Positions 57,871 to 64,000 of a stretch of DNA of 64,000 bases are shown here, in pieces. A program made the position numbers and the translations under genes. Under the pieces are notes generated by a model, which made no database searches, was not told the origin of the DNA, and saw only the letters and a list, made by a program, of their open reading frames with translations. How positions within the stretch are numbered: the stretch's first letter is position 1; each line of letters starts with the position of its first letter. The DNA is from an uncultured Oscillospiraceae bacterium (lineage in GTDB: Bacteria > Bacillota > Clostridia > Oscillospirales > Ruminococcaceae): the NCBI GenBank assembly GCA_910578255.1, contig CAJTQM010000001.1:1-64000 (forward strand). The letters are read 5' to 3'.

Positions 57871-58878
57871 TTACCGATAATATGCAATATGGTCTATTGA
57901 ATAAGTTTCAAACATTTGCTTTTTTGTCAACTGCCGGATATACACTTTTTGATCGCCAAAAATATTGGAATCATAAAGAATATATGCTGTGGAATACCAT
58001 CCAGCTACTATCACAGTATGCTGATTCCCAAGTTTCTTGTCTTTGAAGTTGAGACGGAGCAAACTTCCTCTGGGATAATATGTTATAATGTTATACATTT
58101 CATCTTCACTTGTAGTGGATGGGTATACTCGATAGTACCACCTGTTGTAATAAGTTGACGGTGCACGATTATGAATACGAGAGAATACAACAATTGCAAA
58201 ATTTTGGCAGAATTGCGCACTAACACTAGGATCATCTATATATCTATCTCCATACCGAAAACCAGATTCGTTAATGGGTATAGATGTACTCCCAATAGTA
58301 GTACTGTACGCGGGTAATAATAGGCCCCCATCAACTGCCGTACGAGCTAATAACATTTCAGGGTTTTTGGCTATTTCGGATTTCCCTTCATTTGCATCAA
58401 ATAAATAATATGTGCCGTTATGAATTTCTTCGATGCAAAAAGTTACAGCAGACGACTTGGCTGTTGCTTTTTTCCAGAGAATTTTATGAGATGTAATAGG
58501 ATAAAATTCTTCCATATCTGGTGCGTAAAACATAAAATCTATTTTTTGAGATTTTACATGGTACCGATAAACAGAATGATTTATCGAAAAGAACATTAAC
58601 TCGGAATTACCAACAGAATCATCCACTTTGTTATTATTATAGAATAAATCTGAGTTGCGTTTTTGAAGTGAATATGCAGAAGTTGATGCCCTAAAGTTCA
58701 TAAATGATTTAGATTTTGTAATCTCATCCTTATAAAAGAAATGTTCATACTGGAAATAGTCCTCATAATTTAGTTGATTTTGTGGCAAAAGAGTTTTATC
58801 TACCTCATTTGCAACGGCAAATCCAATAGATGAAAGAACCATTAAAATTGCACAACAAAGAGAGATAAACTTTTTCAT
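57871..58878 (-). CDS. AT-rich secreted protein with cysteine-amidase-like C-terminus
   Basis: A 335-residue exported protein: signal peptide (about 1-23, FISLCCAILMVLSSIGFA), then a sensor-like domain (about 35-160) shared with the lipoprotein at 57061-57819, and a C-terminal domain (about 205-335) with Cys224 (AQFCQNFAIVV), His287 (GNQHTVIVAGW) and Asn305 (YDSN), the order of a papain-like Cys-His-Asn triad as in CHAP/NlpC/putative amidase domains. AAGGAGG precedes ATG 58878. Base composition is far more AT-rich than all neighbours, indicating recent acquisition. Possibly a peptidoglycan or peptide hydrolase; not proven. Confidence 0.65.
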   Translation of the reverse strand: MKKFISLCCAILMVLSSIGFAVANEVDKTLLPQNQLNYEDYFQYEHFFYKDEITKSKSFMNFRASTSAYSLQKRNSDLFYNNNKVDDSVGNSELMFFSINHSVYRYHVKSQKIDFMFYAPDMEEFYPITSHKILWKKATAKSSAVTFCIEEIHNGTYYLFDANEGKSEIAKNPEMLLARTAVDGGLLLPAYSTTIGSTSIPINESGFRYGDRYIDDPSVSAQFCQNFAIVVFSRIHNRAPSTYYNRWYYRVYPSTTSEDEMYNIITYYPRGSLLRLNFKDKKLGNQHTVIVAGWYSTAYILYDSNIFGDQKVYIRQLTKKQMFETYSIDHIAYYR

Positions 58879-59126
58879 GATGAAACCTCCTTATTTTTTT
58901 ACAGCGAAAAGAAATGTGCGCGCTTCATTTCTTTTGTTAAAATACGTAAATTCTATAAAAATATTATATAATCTATAGAAATGTTTTCCAATCTTTTCTT
59001 TTGTTGCAAACGCCGCTCTTTTCCGATACAATAAAAACAACAGAATTGCCGCTCTTGTCTTTGCTTTGACAAAGGGGGCGGGCGGCTTTTGTCCCGACCG
59101 GTGTTTTTTGTGAGGAGGCGCGTTTT
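58879..59126. other. Intergenic region
   Basis: AT-rich up to about 59000, then a GC-rich stretch with an apparent GGCGGGCGGC run before the AEC transporter. No ORF or clear element is seen; an A/T-rich block near 58960-58990 could be the promoter for the secreted amidase-like gene. Confidence 0.4.
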
Positions 59127-60065
59127 ATGTTTGCCATCGTGTTCCAGCAGGTTTTCATCATGTTTTTGCTGATGCTCATCGGCTTTGTTTACGCAAAGGC
59201 CACCCGGATGAAAAAAGAGGAGTGCAACCGCATCTGCAACATCCTTTTGATGATCGTCACCCCCTGCCTTTTGTTAAGCAATCTCCAGCGGCCGTTCCAA
59301 CAAGAAATCCTCTGGCAGATGCTTTTTTCTCTGGCACTGGCTCTCGCTTCCTCCTTTATCGCGATTTTGGTGGCGCGTTTTTTGTTTCTGCCCGGGCAGA
59401 AGGGGGAAAACCGCCGGATCGAGCGGTACGGCGCCAGCTTTGGCAACGTGGGCTTTATCGGCATCCCGCTGGTCACCGGCATTTTCGGCGCGGAATACGC
59501 GGTGTACGCCGTGGTTTTTGTGGTGGCTTTTCACGTGCTGTCCTGGACGGTGGGGGTAGGCATCCTCAAGGGATCCTTTAAACAGATGTCCTGGAAAGAA
59601 GCGCTGATCAATCCCGGGGTACTCAGCTGCCTGGTGGCGGTGCCGCTGTTTGTTTTGAACATTACGCTTCCTTCCCCCATCGGACCGGCGGTCAACTATC
59701 TTTCTTCGTTAAACACGCCGCTGGCCATGCTGGTATGCGGATTTTTCATCGCCGGCGTGGACTGGAAGCGGTTTGGGGAAAAGGGAGTGCTGTACACCGC
59801 CCTCATCCGGCTGGTGCTGATCCCCCTTTTGACCATGCTTTTATACTGGGCGCTGGGGGTTCACCGCTGGCTGGCGGATGGTCCGACCCTGGTGCTGGTC
59901 AACCTGATCGCCGGCGCCTGTCCGTCGGCCATCGCCACCAGCATGATGGCCGCCCGCTACGGGCTGGACGGGGAATACGCCTCGGTGATTGTGGCGGTGA
60001 CGACGGTAGGCTGCCTTATTACCGTGCCGCTGATCGCCATGGCGGGCCAGTTCATCTTTGTCTGA
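59127..60065 (+). CDS. AEC-family (auxin efflux carrier) transporter
   Basis: A 312-residue polytopic protein with nine to ten helices in two inverted halves: FIMFLLMLIGFVYAKATRMKKEE, ARFLFLP, YGASFGNVGFIGIPLVTGIFG (first-half signature), then LNTPLAMLVCGFFIAGVDW and AGACPSAIATSMMAARYGLDGEYASVIVAVTTVGCLITVPLI (second half). AEC carriers export or import organic acids such as malate. GAGGAGGC precedes ATG 59127. Monocistronic, with terminator at 60113-60169. Confidence 0.93.
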   Translation: MFAIVFQQVFIMFLLMLIGFVYAKATRMKKEECNRICNILLMIVTPCLLLSNLQRPFQQEILWQMLFSLALALASSFIAILVARFLFLPGQKGENRRIERYGASFGNVGFIGIPLVTGIFGAEYAVYAVVFVVAFHVLSWTVGVGILKGSFKQMSWKEALINPGVLSCLVAVPLFVLNITLPSPIGPAVNYLSSLNTPLAMLVCGFFIAGVDWKRFGEKGVLYTALIRLVLIPLLTMLLYWALGVHRWLADGPTLVLVNLIAGACPSAIATSMMAARYGLDGEYASVIVAVTTVGCLITVPLIAMAGQFIFV

Positions 60066-60109
60066 TTCGCCTCCCTTTTGTACAGCGGGATGGCGGAAAA
60101 TCTTCTGTA

Positions 60110-60170
60110 AAGCCTGCGTGTTTTTTGGGATTCTGCACAGAATTACCCCGGAAATCACGCAGGTTTTTTC
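60110..60170 (+). terminator. Terminator of the AEC transporter gene
   Basis: CCTGCGTG (60113-60120) and CACGCAGG (60156-60163) enclose a second hairpin, TTCTG/CAGAA; T6 follows. Confidence 0.8.
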
Positions 60171-60197
60171 TGGATTGGGAAAAAATGCGCAAAGTGG

Positions 60198-60226
60198 TTG
60201 ACAAATTGAGTTAGCGGAAGTAAACT
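60198..60226 (+). promoter_or_regulatory. feo operon promoter
   Basis: TTGACA (60198-60203), 17-base spacer, TAAACT (60221-60226). Confidence 0.75.
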
Positions 60227-60260
60227 ATAGTCAGTCAAACAGTTAGATCATGCTAACTAA
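60207..60260 (+). promoter_or_regulatory. DtxR-like operators at the feo promoter
   Basis: Site 1 GTTAGCGGAAGTAAAC overlaps the spacer and -10; site 2 TTAGATCATGCTAA (60243-60256) lies just after the transcription start. Both carry the TTAG/CTAA half-sites of DtxR/IdeR/MntR-type iron repressors. Confidence 0.65.
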
Positions 60261-60302
60261 AAGAGCAAGCACCTGAATCAGATGCGAGAGGAGAGGTTGG
60301 AT

Positions 60303-60512
60303 ATGCCGTTGACCATGGCTGCGTCCGGCGAAATCAACACGGTTAAAAGGATTAATGGAAAGGATGAAACCAGACGCTTTTTGGAAAATCTGGGATTTGT
60401 AAAGGGCGGACAGGTGCAGGTGATTGCAAAAATCAGCGGAAATCTGATCGTCAATGTCAAAGACACCAGAATCGCGTTAAGCCAAAGCATGGCCAACCGG
60501 ATTCTGGTTTAA
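60303..60512 (+). CDS. feoA: FeoA domain protein (first)
   Basis: A 69-residue SH3-like protein: MPLTMAASGEINTVKRINGKDETRRFLENLGFVKGGQVQVI, SGNLIVNVKDTRIALSQSMANRILV. FeoA docks to FeoB and is needed for ferrous iron uptake. ATG 60303 follows GAGGAGAGG; an upstream in-frame ATG-like start at 60282 adds a poorly conserved extension. Starts the four-gene operon. Confidence 0.92.
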   Translation: MPLTMAASGEINTVKRINGKDETRRFLENLGFVKGGQVQVIAKISGNLIVNVKDTRIALSQSMANRILV

Positions 60513-60556
60513 AACGCCGGATCCCGGCGGTTTACATCGAAGAAAGAAGGGGTAAG

Positions 60557-60778
60557 ATGAAAACACTCAAGCAGACCAAATGCGGCGAAACGGTCACGGT
60601 TGCCCGGCTGGACGGGGAAGGGGCTTTAAAGCGCCGGATCATGGACATGGGCATCACCAAGGGAACCGCTGTTTATGTGCGCAAGGTGGCCCCCTTAGGC
60701 GACCCGGTGGAAATTACCGTCCGCGGCTACGAGTTGTCCATCCGCAAATCGGACGCGGAAAATATTTTGGTAGAGTAA
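60557..60778 (+). CDS. feoA: FeoA domain protein (second)
   Basis: A 73-residue FeoA paralogue: TKCGETVTVARLDGEGALKRRIMDMGITKGTAVYVRKVAPLGDPVEITVRGYELSIRKSDAENILV. It is closer to the general FeoA consensus (MG.T.G..V.V...APLGDP..I...G..LSLR) than the first copy. Two feoA genes before feoB are common in clostridia. AGAAGGGG precedes ATG 60557. Confidence 0.94.
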   Translation: MKTLKQTKCGETVTVARLDGEGALKRRIMDMGITKGTAVYVRKVAPLGDPVEITVRGYELSIRKSDAENILVE

Positions 60779-60808
60779 ACGGCGGCTGTTTATTTTTTTC
60801 ACCATTGG

Positions 60809-60822
60809 TTAGCGAATGCTAA
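60809..60822 (+). promoter_or_regulatory. DtxR-like operator upstream of feoB
   Basis: TTAGCGAATGCTAA, a perfect TTAGC-N4-GCTAA palindrome in the 92-base gap between feoA and feoB; suggests an internal iron-regulated promoter or roadblock. Confidence 0.65.
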
Positions 60823-60870
60823 TTAAAAAACTGCGCAGCCGTTTCAGGCGGCGAAAGGAGTTTGAGGAAT

Positions 60871-63048
60871 ATGGCGATTAAAATCGCGCTTGCAGGAAAT
60901 CCCAACTGCGGCAAAACCACCCTATTTAACAGTCTGACGGGGGCCAATCAGTTCGTGGGAAACTGGCCCGGCGTGACGGTGGAGAAAAAAGAGGGAAAAC
61001 TCAAAGGCCATAAAGATATCATCGTCACCGACCTGCCCGGCATTTATTCTCTGTCCCCCTATACGCTGGAGGAGGTGGTGACCCGAAACTACCTGATCGA
61101 GGAAAAGCCGGATGTGATTTTAAACCTGGTGGATGCTTCCAACATCGAGCGAAACCTCTATCTGACCACCCAGCTGGCTGAAATGGGCGTTCCGATGGTG
61201 GTCGCCTTAAACATGATGGACGTGGTCCGCAAAAACGGCGATCAGATTGATACCAAAAAGCTGTCCGAGGCGCTGGGCTGCCCGGTAATCGAGACGGCGG
61301 CGGTCAAGGGCGAAGGATGTATGCAGGCGGCAGAGGCAGCGATTGCCGCGGCCCAATCCGGCGGCGTCTTCCGGCACTGCCACGCTTTCGACGATGCGGT
61401 GGAAAACGCCCTGTCCGAAATCGAGTCGCTGATGGCCGGGCTGATCCCCCAGACGAGCGCCCGCTGGTTTGCGGTCAAGCTTTTGGAGCGGGACGAAAAG
61501 GTATTGGCGTCCCTTTCCTTGGCGGAAAATCTGCAAATTCAGCTGGAGGAGATCATCTCCAAACTGGAGAAGGAAAAGGAGGACGACAGCGAGAGCATCA
61601 TCACCAACGAGCGGTACGACGCCATTGCCAAGCTGGTGAAACGCTGTGTCAAAAAGAAAGAATCCGGCTTGAGCGTTTCGGATAAAATCGACCGGATTGT
61701 CACCAACCGCTGGCTGGGCCTGCCAATTTTCGCGGCGGTGATGACGCTGGTATACTTTATCTCCTGGACCACCGTCGGCACCCTGGTCACCGATTTTACC
61801 AACGATACCCTGTTCGGTGAGTGGATCAGCCCCGCGGTGGAGAATTTCCTGGTCAGCCTGGGCACCGCCGACTGGCTGGTGGGGCTGGTAGTCGAGGGCG
61901 TTGTAGGCGGCGTTGGCGCGGTATTGGGCTTTGTCCCCCAGATGCTGGTGCTTTTCCTGCTTTTGTGCCTGTTGGAGGACTGCGGCTATATGGCCCGCAT
62001 CGCCTTTATGATGGACCGGATCTTCCGCCGCTTCGGCCTGTCCGGCAAATCCTTTATCCCGATGCTTATCGGTACCGGCTGCGGCGTTCCCGGGGTCATG
62101 GCCTCCCGAACCATCGAACAGGACCGGGATCGGAAAATGACCGTTATGACCACCACCTTTATCCCCTGCGGCGCAAAAATGCCCATTGTGGGGCTGATCG
62201 CCGGCGCCATCTTCGGCGGCGCCTGGTGGGTGGCGCCCTCCGCTTACTTTATCGGCGTCGGGGCCATCGTCGTTTCCGGCATCCTTTTAAAGAAAACCAA
62301 ACTGTTTGCGGGAGATCCGGCTCCCTTTGTGATGGAGCTGCCCGCCTACCATGCGCCTACGCTGGTTAACACCCTGCGCGGTACCTGGGAACGGGGCTGG
62401 TCCTTCATAAAAAAAGCCGGCACCATCATCCTGCTGGCCAGTATCCTTGTCTGGTTCGGTAAGAGCTTCGGCTTTGTGGACGGCTCCTTCGGTATGGTAG
62501 AGGATATGGACGCTTCGCTGCTGGCGGCGGTGGGCAGCTTTGTGGCCCCTCTTTTCGCGCCTTTGGGCTTTGGCAACTGGCAGTCCACCGTCGCGACGGT
62601 TCTGGGCCTGGTGGCCAAAGAAGAGGTGGTCGGTGTGTTCGGCGTTTTGTACGGTGTTTCCGGCAACGCGCTGGAACTGGTGGAGGAAGGCGCCTTCAAC
62701 GAACTGGGTCCCATCGCCCAGCATTTTACCGCCCTTTCCGCCTATTCGTTTTTAATCTTTAATCTTCTGTGCGCCCCCTGCTTCGCCGCTATGGGCGCCA
62801 TCAAGCGGGAAATGAACAACGCCAAGTGGACCTGGTTTGCCATCGGCTACCAGACGGTATTCGCCTATACGATTTCGCTGATTGTTTACCAGCTGGGATT
62901 GCTGTTTACCGGCGGCAGCTTCGGCGTCGGGACCCTGGCCGCCCTGATTCTGGTGGTGGGATACATCTGGCTTTTGGCCCGCAAGGGTCAGGAAGGCGCG
63001 GAAAAATCCGCCCGCTCGGTTCAGGCGGTGGGCGCGGGTGCTGACTAA
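60871..63048 (+). CDS. feoB: Ferrous iron transporter B
   Basis: A 725-residue protein: N-terminal G domain with GNPNCGKTTLFN (G1), WPGVTVEKKEG (G2), DLPGIYSLSP (G3), NMMD (G4) and a helical GDI-like region; then the membrane core with FVPQMLVLFLLLCLLEDCGYMARIAFMMD, LIGTGCGVPGVMASRTI (Gate/Nucleoside_recognition motifs) and CAPCFAAMGAIKRE. It imports Fe2+. GAAAGGAG precedes ATG 60871; a TTG at 60862 is inside the ribosome site spacing and rejected. Confidence 0.97.
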   Translation: MAIKIALAGNPNCGKTTLFNSLTGANQFVGNWPGVTVEKKEGKLKGHKDIIVTDLPGIYSLSPYTLEEVVTRNYLIEEKPDVILNLVDASNIERNLYLTTQLAEMGVPMVVALNMMDVVRKNGDQIDTKKLSEALGCPVIETAAVKGEGCMQAAEAAIAAAQSGGVFRHCHAFDDAVENALSEIESLMAGLIPQTSARWFAVKLLERDEKVLASLSLAENLQIQLEEIISKLEKEKEDDSESIITNERYDAIAKLVKRCVKKKESGLSVSDKIDRIVTNRWLGLPIFAAVMTLVYFISWTTVGTLVTDFTNDTLFGEWISPAVENFLVSLGTADWLVGLVVEGVVGGVGAVLGFVPQMLVLFLLLCLLEDCGYMARIAFMMDRIFRRFGLSGKSFIPMLIGTGCGVPGVMASRTIEQDRDRKMTVMTTTFIPCGAKMPIVGLIAGAIFGGAWWVAPSAYFIGVGAIVVSGILLKKTKLFAGDPAPFVMELPAYHAPTLVNTLRGTWERGWSFIKKAGTIILLASILVWFGKSFGFVDGSFGMVEDMDASLLAAVGSFVAPLFAPLGFGNWQSTVATVLGLVAKEEVVGVFGVLYGVSGNALELVEEGAFNELGPIAQHFTALSAYSFLIFNLLCAPCFAAMGAIKREMNNAKWTWFAIGYQTVFAYTISLIVYQLGLLFTGGSFGVGTLAALILVVGYIWLLARKGQEGAEKSARSVQAVGAGAD

Positions 63049-63078
63049 AAGCTTTTGCGAAAGAAAGGAGCGCGGATC

Positions 63079-63255
63079 ATGGGTACATGGATTGTTCTGG
63101 GCATCTTGGCCGCCGGCGTTGTGCTGGCCCTGCGGTCGGTTCGAAAAAGCGTTCGGGATGGCGGATGCCCCGGCGGCTGTTCCGGCTGCTCGGGCGGTTG
63201 CCACTGCCATTCGGCAGAGTTGGAGGCCCGGCGCGCAAAAAACCGTAGTTTTTGA
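63079..63255 (+). CDS. FeoB-associated Cys-rich membrane protein
   Basis: A 58-residue protein: one membrane helix (WIVLGILAAGVVLALRSV), then a cysteine cluster GGCPGGCSGCSGGCHCHS. This is the FeoB_associated (PF12669) family that follows feoB in clostridia; it probably handles iron near the transporter. AAAGGAG precedes ATG 63079. Ends the operon. Confidence 0.93.
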   Translation: MGTWIVLGILAAGVVLALRSVRKSVRDGGCPGGCSGCSGGCHCHSAELEARRAKNRSF

Positions 63256-63297
63256 TTCCCTCTTATTTCCTCCCCTTACAAATAAAGTGACCTTAAG

Positions 63298-63330
63298 GAA
63301 AAAAGGCGGCCGACAGGACGCCTTTTTTCT
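63298..63330 (+). terminator. Terminator of the feo operon
   Basis: AAAAGGCG (63301-63308) and CGCCTTTT (63319-63326) with T6. Confidence 0.8.
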
Positions 63331-63488
63331 GTTAAAATCGCCGCACAGAAAAACAAAAAATGGAAATTTTGAAAAATATCTGGAAACTCTCCGGCTTTTT
63401 TGCTATTATAAAGATAGCTAATCTGCGGCCTTTGGCAAAACCGTTCGTGGCTGTCCGGCGATTTAAGTGCTAAGAAGGAGGGGGAAGG

Positions 63489-64000
63489 ATGAAAGGAAAA
63501 CGGCACATTCTTATGCTGGTGTGTGTTCTGCTGTTGGGAAGCTTTTTTTGCTTGTTCTCCGGTTCTAGAAAAGCCGGTCGAACCGAAAGGGACGCCGATG
63601 GAAACATTGTGATTTTAGACGACAAACTGGTTTTACCGGACATGTCGCCCGAAGCGCAACTTCGGCGATTGAGAGAGTCCGGCAGAACAGAAGAGCAGAT
63701 CCGGCAGGCAGAAGAAAAGTTGGGATTGACGCCGTCCTCCGCTTCGTCCGAGGAAGAAAGGCCCTGGTCGTCCAAAGCCAGTATCAGCAATTTCGCCGCC
63801 TTTGACGGATATTTTGTGGTCGAAATCCTCGATCCCGGCACCTCGGGCATTACTCTGGGCTGGATTGAGCGGGAGGAGGGGAAAGACGCTTACACCCTGG
63901 AGGACGTTCAGCCTTACCCCTTTGGACAGGTGGAGCGGGCCACCTGCTTTGAAGCCTATGAAAAGGGCGGCGAGGATTACCTTTTTACCCGCGCCGGCTT
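63489..64000 (+). CDS. Secreted or membrane-anchored protein of unknown function (partial; cut by window edge)
   Basis: Starts at ATG 63489 after AAGGAGGGGG and stays open to the window end (170 residues). A hydrophobic segment, ILMLVCVLLLGSFFCLFSGS at about 6-25, follows a basic start: a signal anchor or signal peptide. A charged helical stretch with PEAQLRRLRESGRTEEQI comes next, then FDGYFVVEILDPGTSG and GWIEREEGKDAYTL. No family was recognised. Confidence 0.75.
   Translation, partial: MKGKRHILMLVCVLLLGSFFCLFSGSRKAGRTERDADGNIVILDDKLVLPDMSPEAQLRRLRESGRTEEQIRQAEEKLGLTPSSASSEEERPWSSKASISNFAAFDGYFVVEILDPGTSGITLGWIEREEGKDAYTLEDVQPYPFGQVERATCFEAYEKGGEDYLFTRAG

Noticed and set aside
1..64000. 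tRNA and rRNA genes
   Set aside because: No GGTTCGAATCC-type T-arm with a matching acceptor stem and no rRNA-like conserved stretches were seen.

Overview
The window comes from a GC-rich (roughly 55-60 percent) anaerobic, low-phylum Firmicute, most likely a gut-type clostridium of the Oscillospiraceae kind. The basis is a full spo0A, a tryptophan T-box leader, BceRS-BceAB, feoAAB, a DtxR-like operator set, strong AGGAGG ribosome binding sites, frequent TTG/GTG starts and many U-tract hairpin terminators. The window is chromosomal and largely housekeeping. I saw no rRNA, tRNA, CRISPR array, transposase, integrase or phage gene.

Layout: 1-3.7 kb holds a truncated LysR gene, then a promoter and a plus-strand run encoding a 76-residue coiled-coil protein, a DUF3737 beta-helix protein, a P-loop kinase and an unusual ASCH-APH fusion kinase. 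3.9-6.3 kb: serine hydrolase lipoprotein, luxS, Sfp-type phosphopantetheinyl transferase. 6.4-12.8 kb (minus): two overlapping ABC exporter half-transporters, next to a soluble GHKL kinase, a LytTR regulator and a membrane protein; a 21-bp-spaced direct repeat upstream of the transporters looks like the LytTR operator. 13-17.6 kb: complete BceRS-BceAB peptide-sensing/detoxification module with a palindromic operator. 17.7-21.3 kb: VTC polyphosphate polymerase, DUF4956 and CotH kinase operon. 21.6-23.2 kb: spo0A and an XRE-TM protein.

23.3-26.4 kb (minus): TrpXYZ-type ABC transporter under a T-box leader with a likely UGG specifier. 26.5-31.7 kb: AraC-GyrI regulator, LarA-family protein, Dabb protein, DUF1538 membrane protein with a PII-like partner. 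31.9-36.8 kb: NCS2 purine permease, DUF3795, WYL regulator, CmpB-type membrane protein, ECF S-component, DUF1858. 36.9-37.6 kb: a dispersed repeat, an 18-codon leader ORF and an RNHCP-domain gene whose ribosome binding site can be sequestered in one of two mutually exclusive hairpins. 37.6-43 kb: aspA, acetyltransferases, nitroreductase/HxlR pair, cyclophilin, a lipoprotein followed by a duplicated cyclophilin scrap.

43-50.2 kb: YoaP-type acetyltransferase, lipoprotein, esterase, amidohydrolase, a tandem copy of the dispersed repeat, glycerophosphodiesterase, sfsA, class II aldolase, DegV. 50.2-51.7 kb: a free-standing 16-codon gene, an acetyltransferase and an AT-rich ADP-ribosyltransferase-like ORF. 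51.8-57.1 kb: ychF (with an internal in-frame deletion), an OmpR/HK pair and HtrA, linked by a palindromic operator. 57.1-58.9 kb: two diverged secreted paralogues, one AT-rich with a cysteine-amidase-like tail. 59.1-64 kb: AEC transporter, the feoA-feoA-feoB-FeoB-associated iron operon with DtxR-like sites, and a truncated secreted-protein gene at the window edge.

The most novel-looking items are the RNHCP leader attenuator, the ASCH-APH fusion beside a P-loop kinase, the diverged secreted pair at 57-58.9 kb, and the dispersed hairpin repeat. All gene names rest on reading translated motifs by eye; no database search was run.
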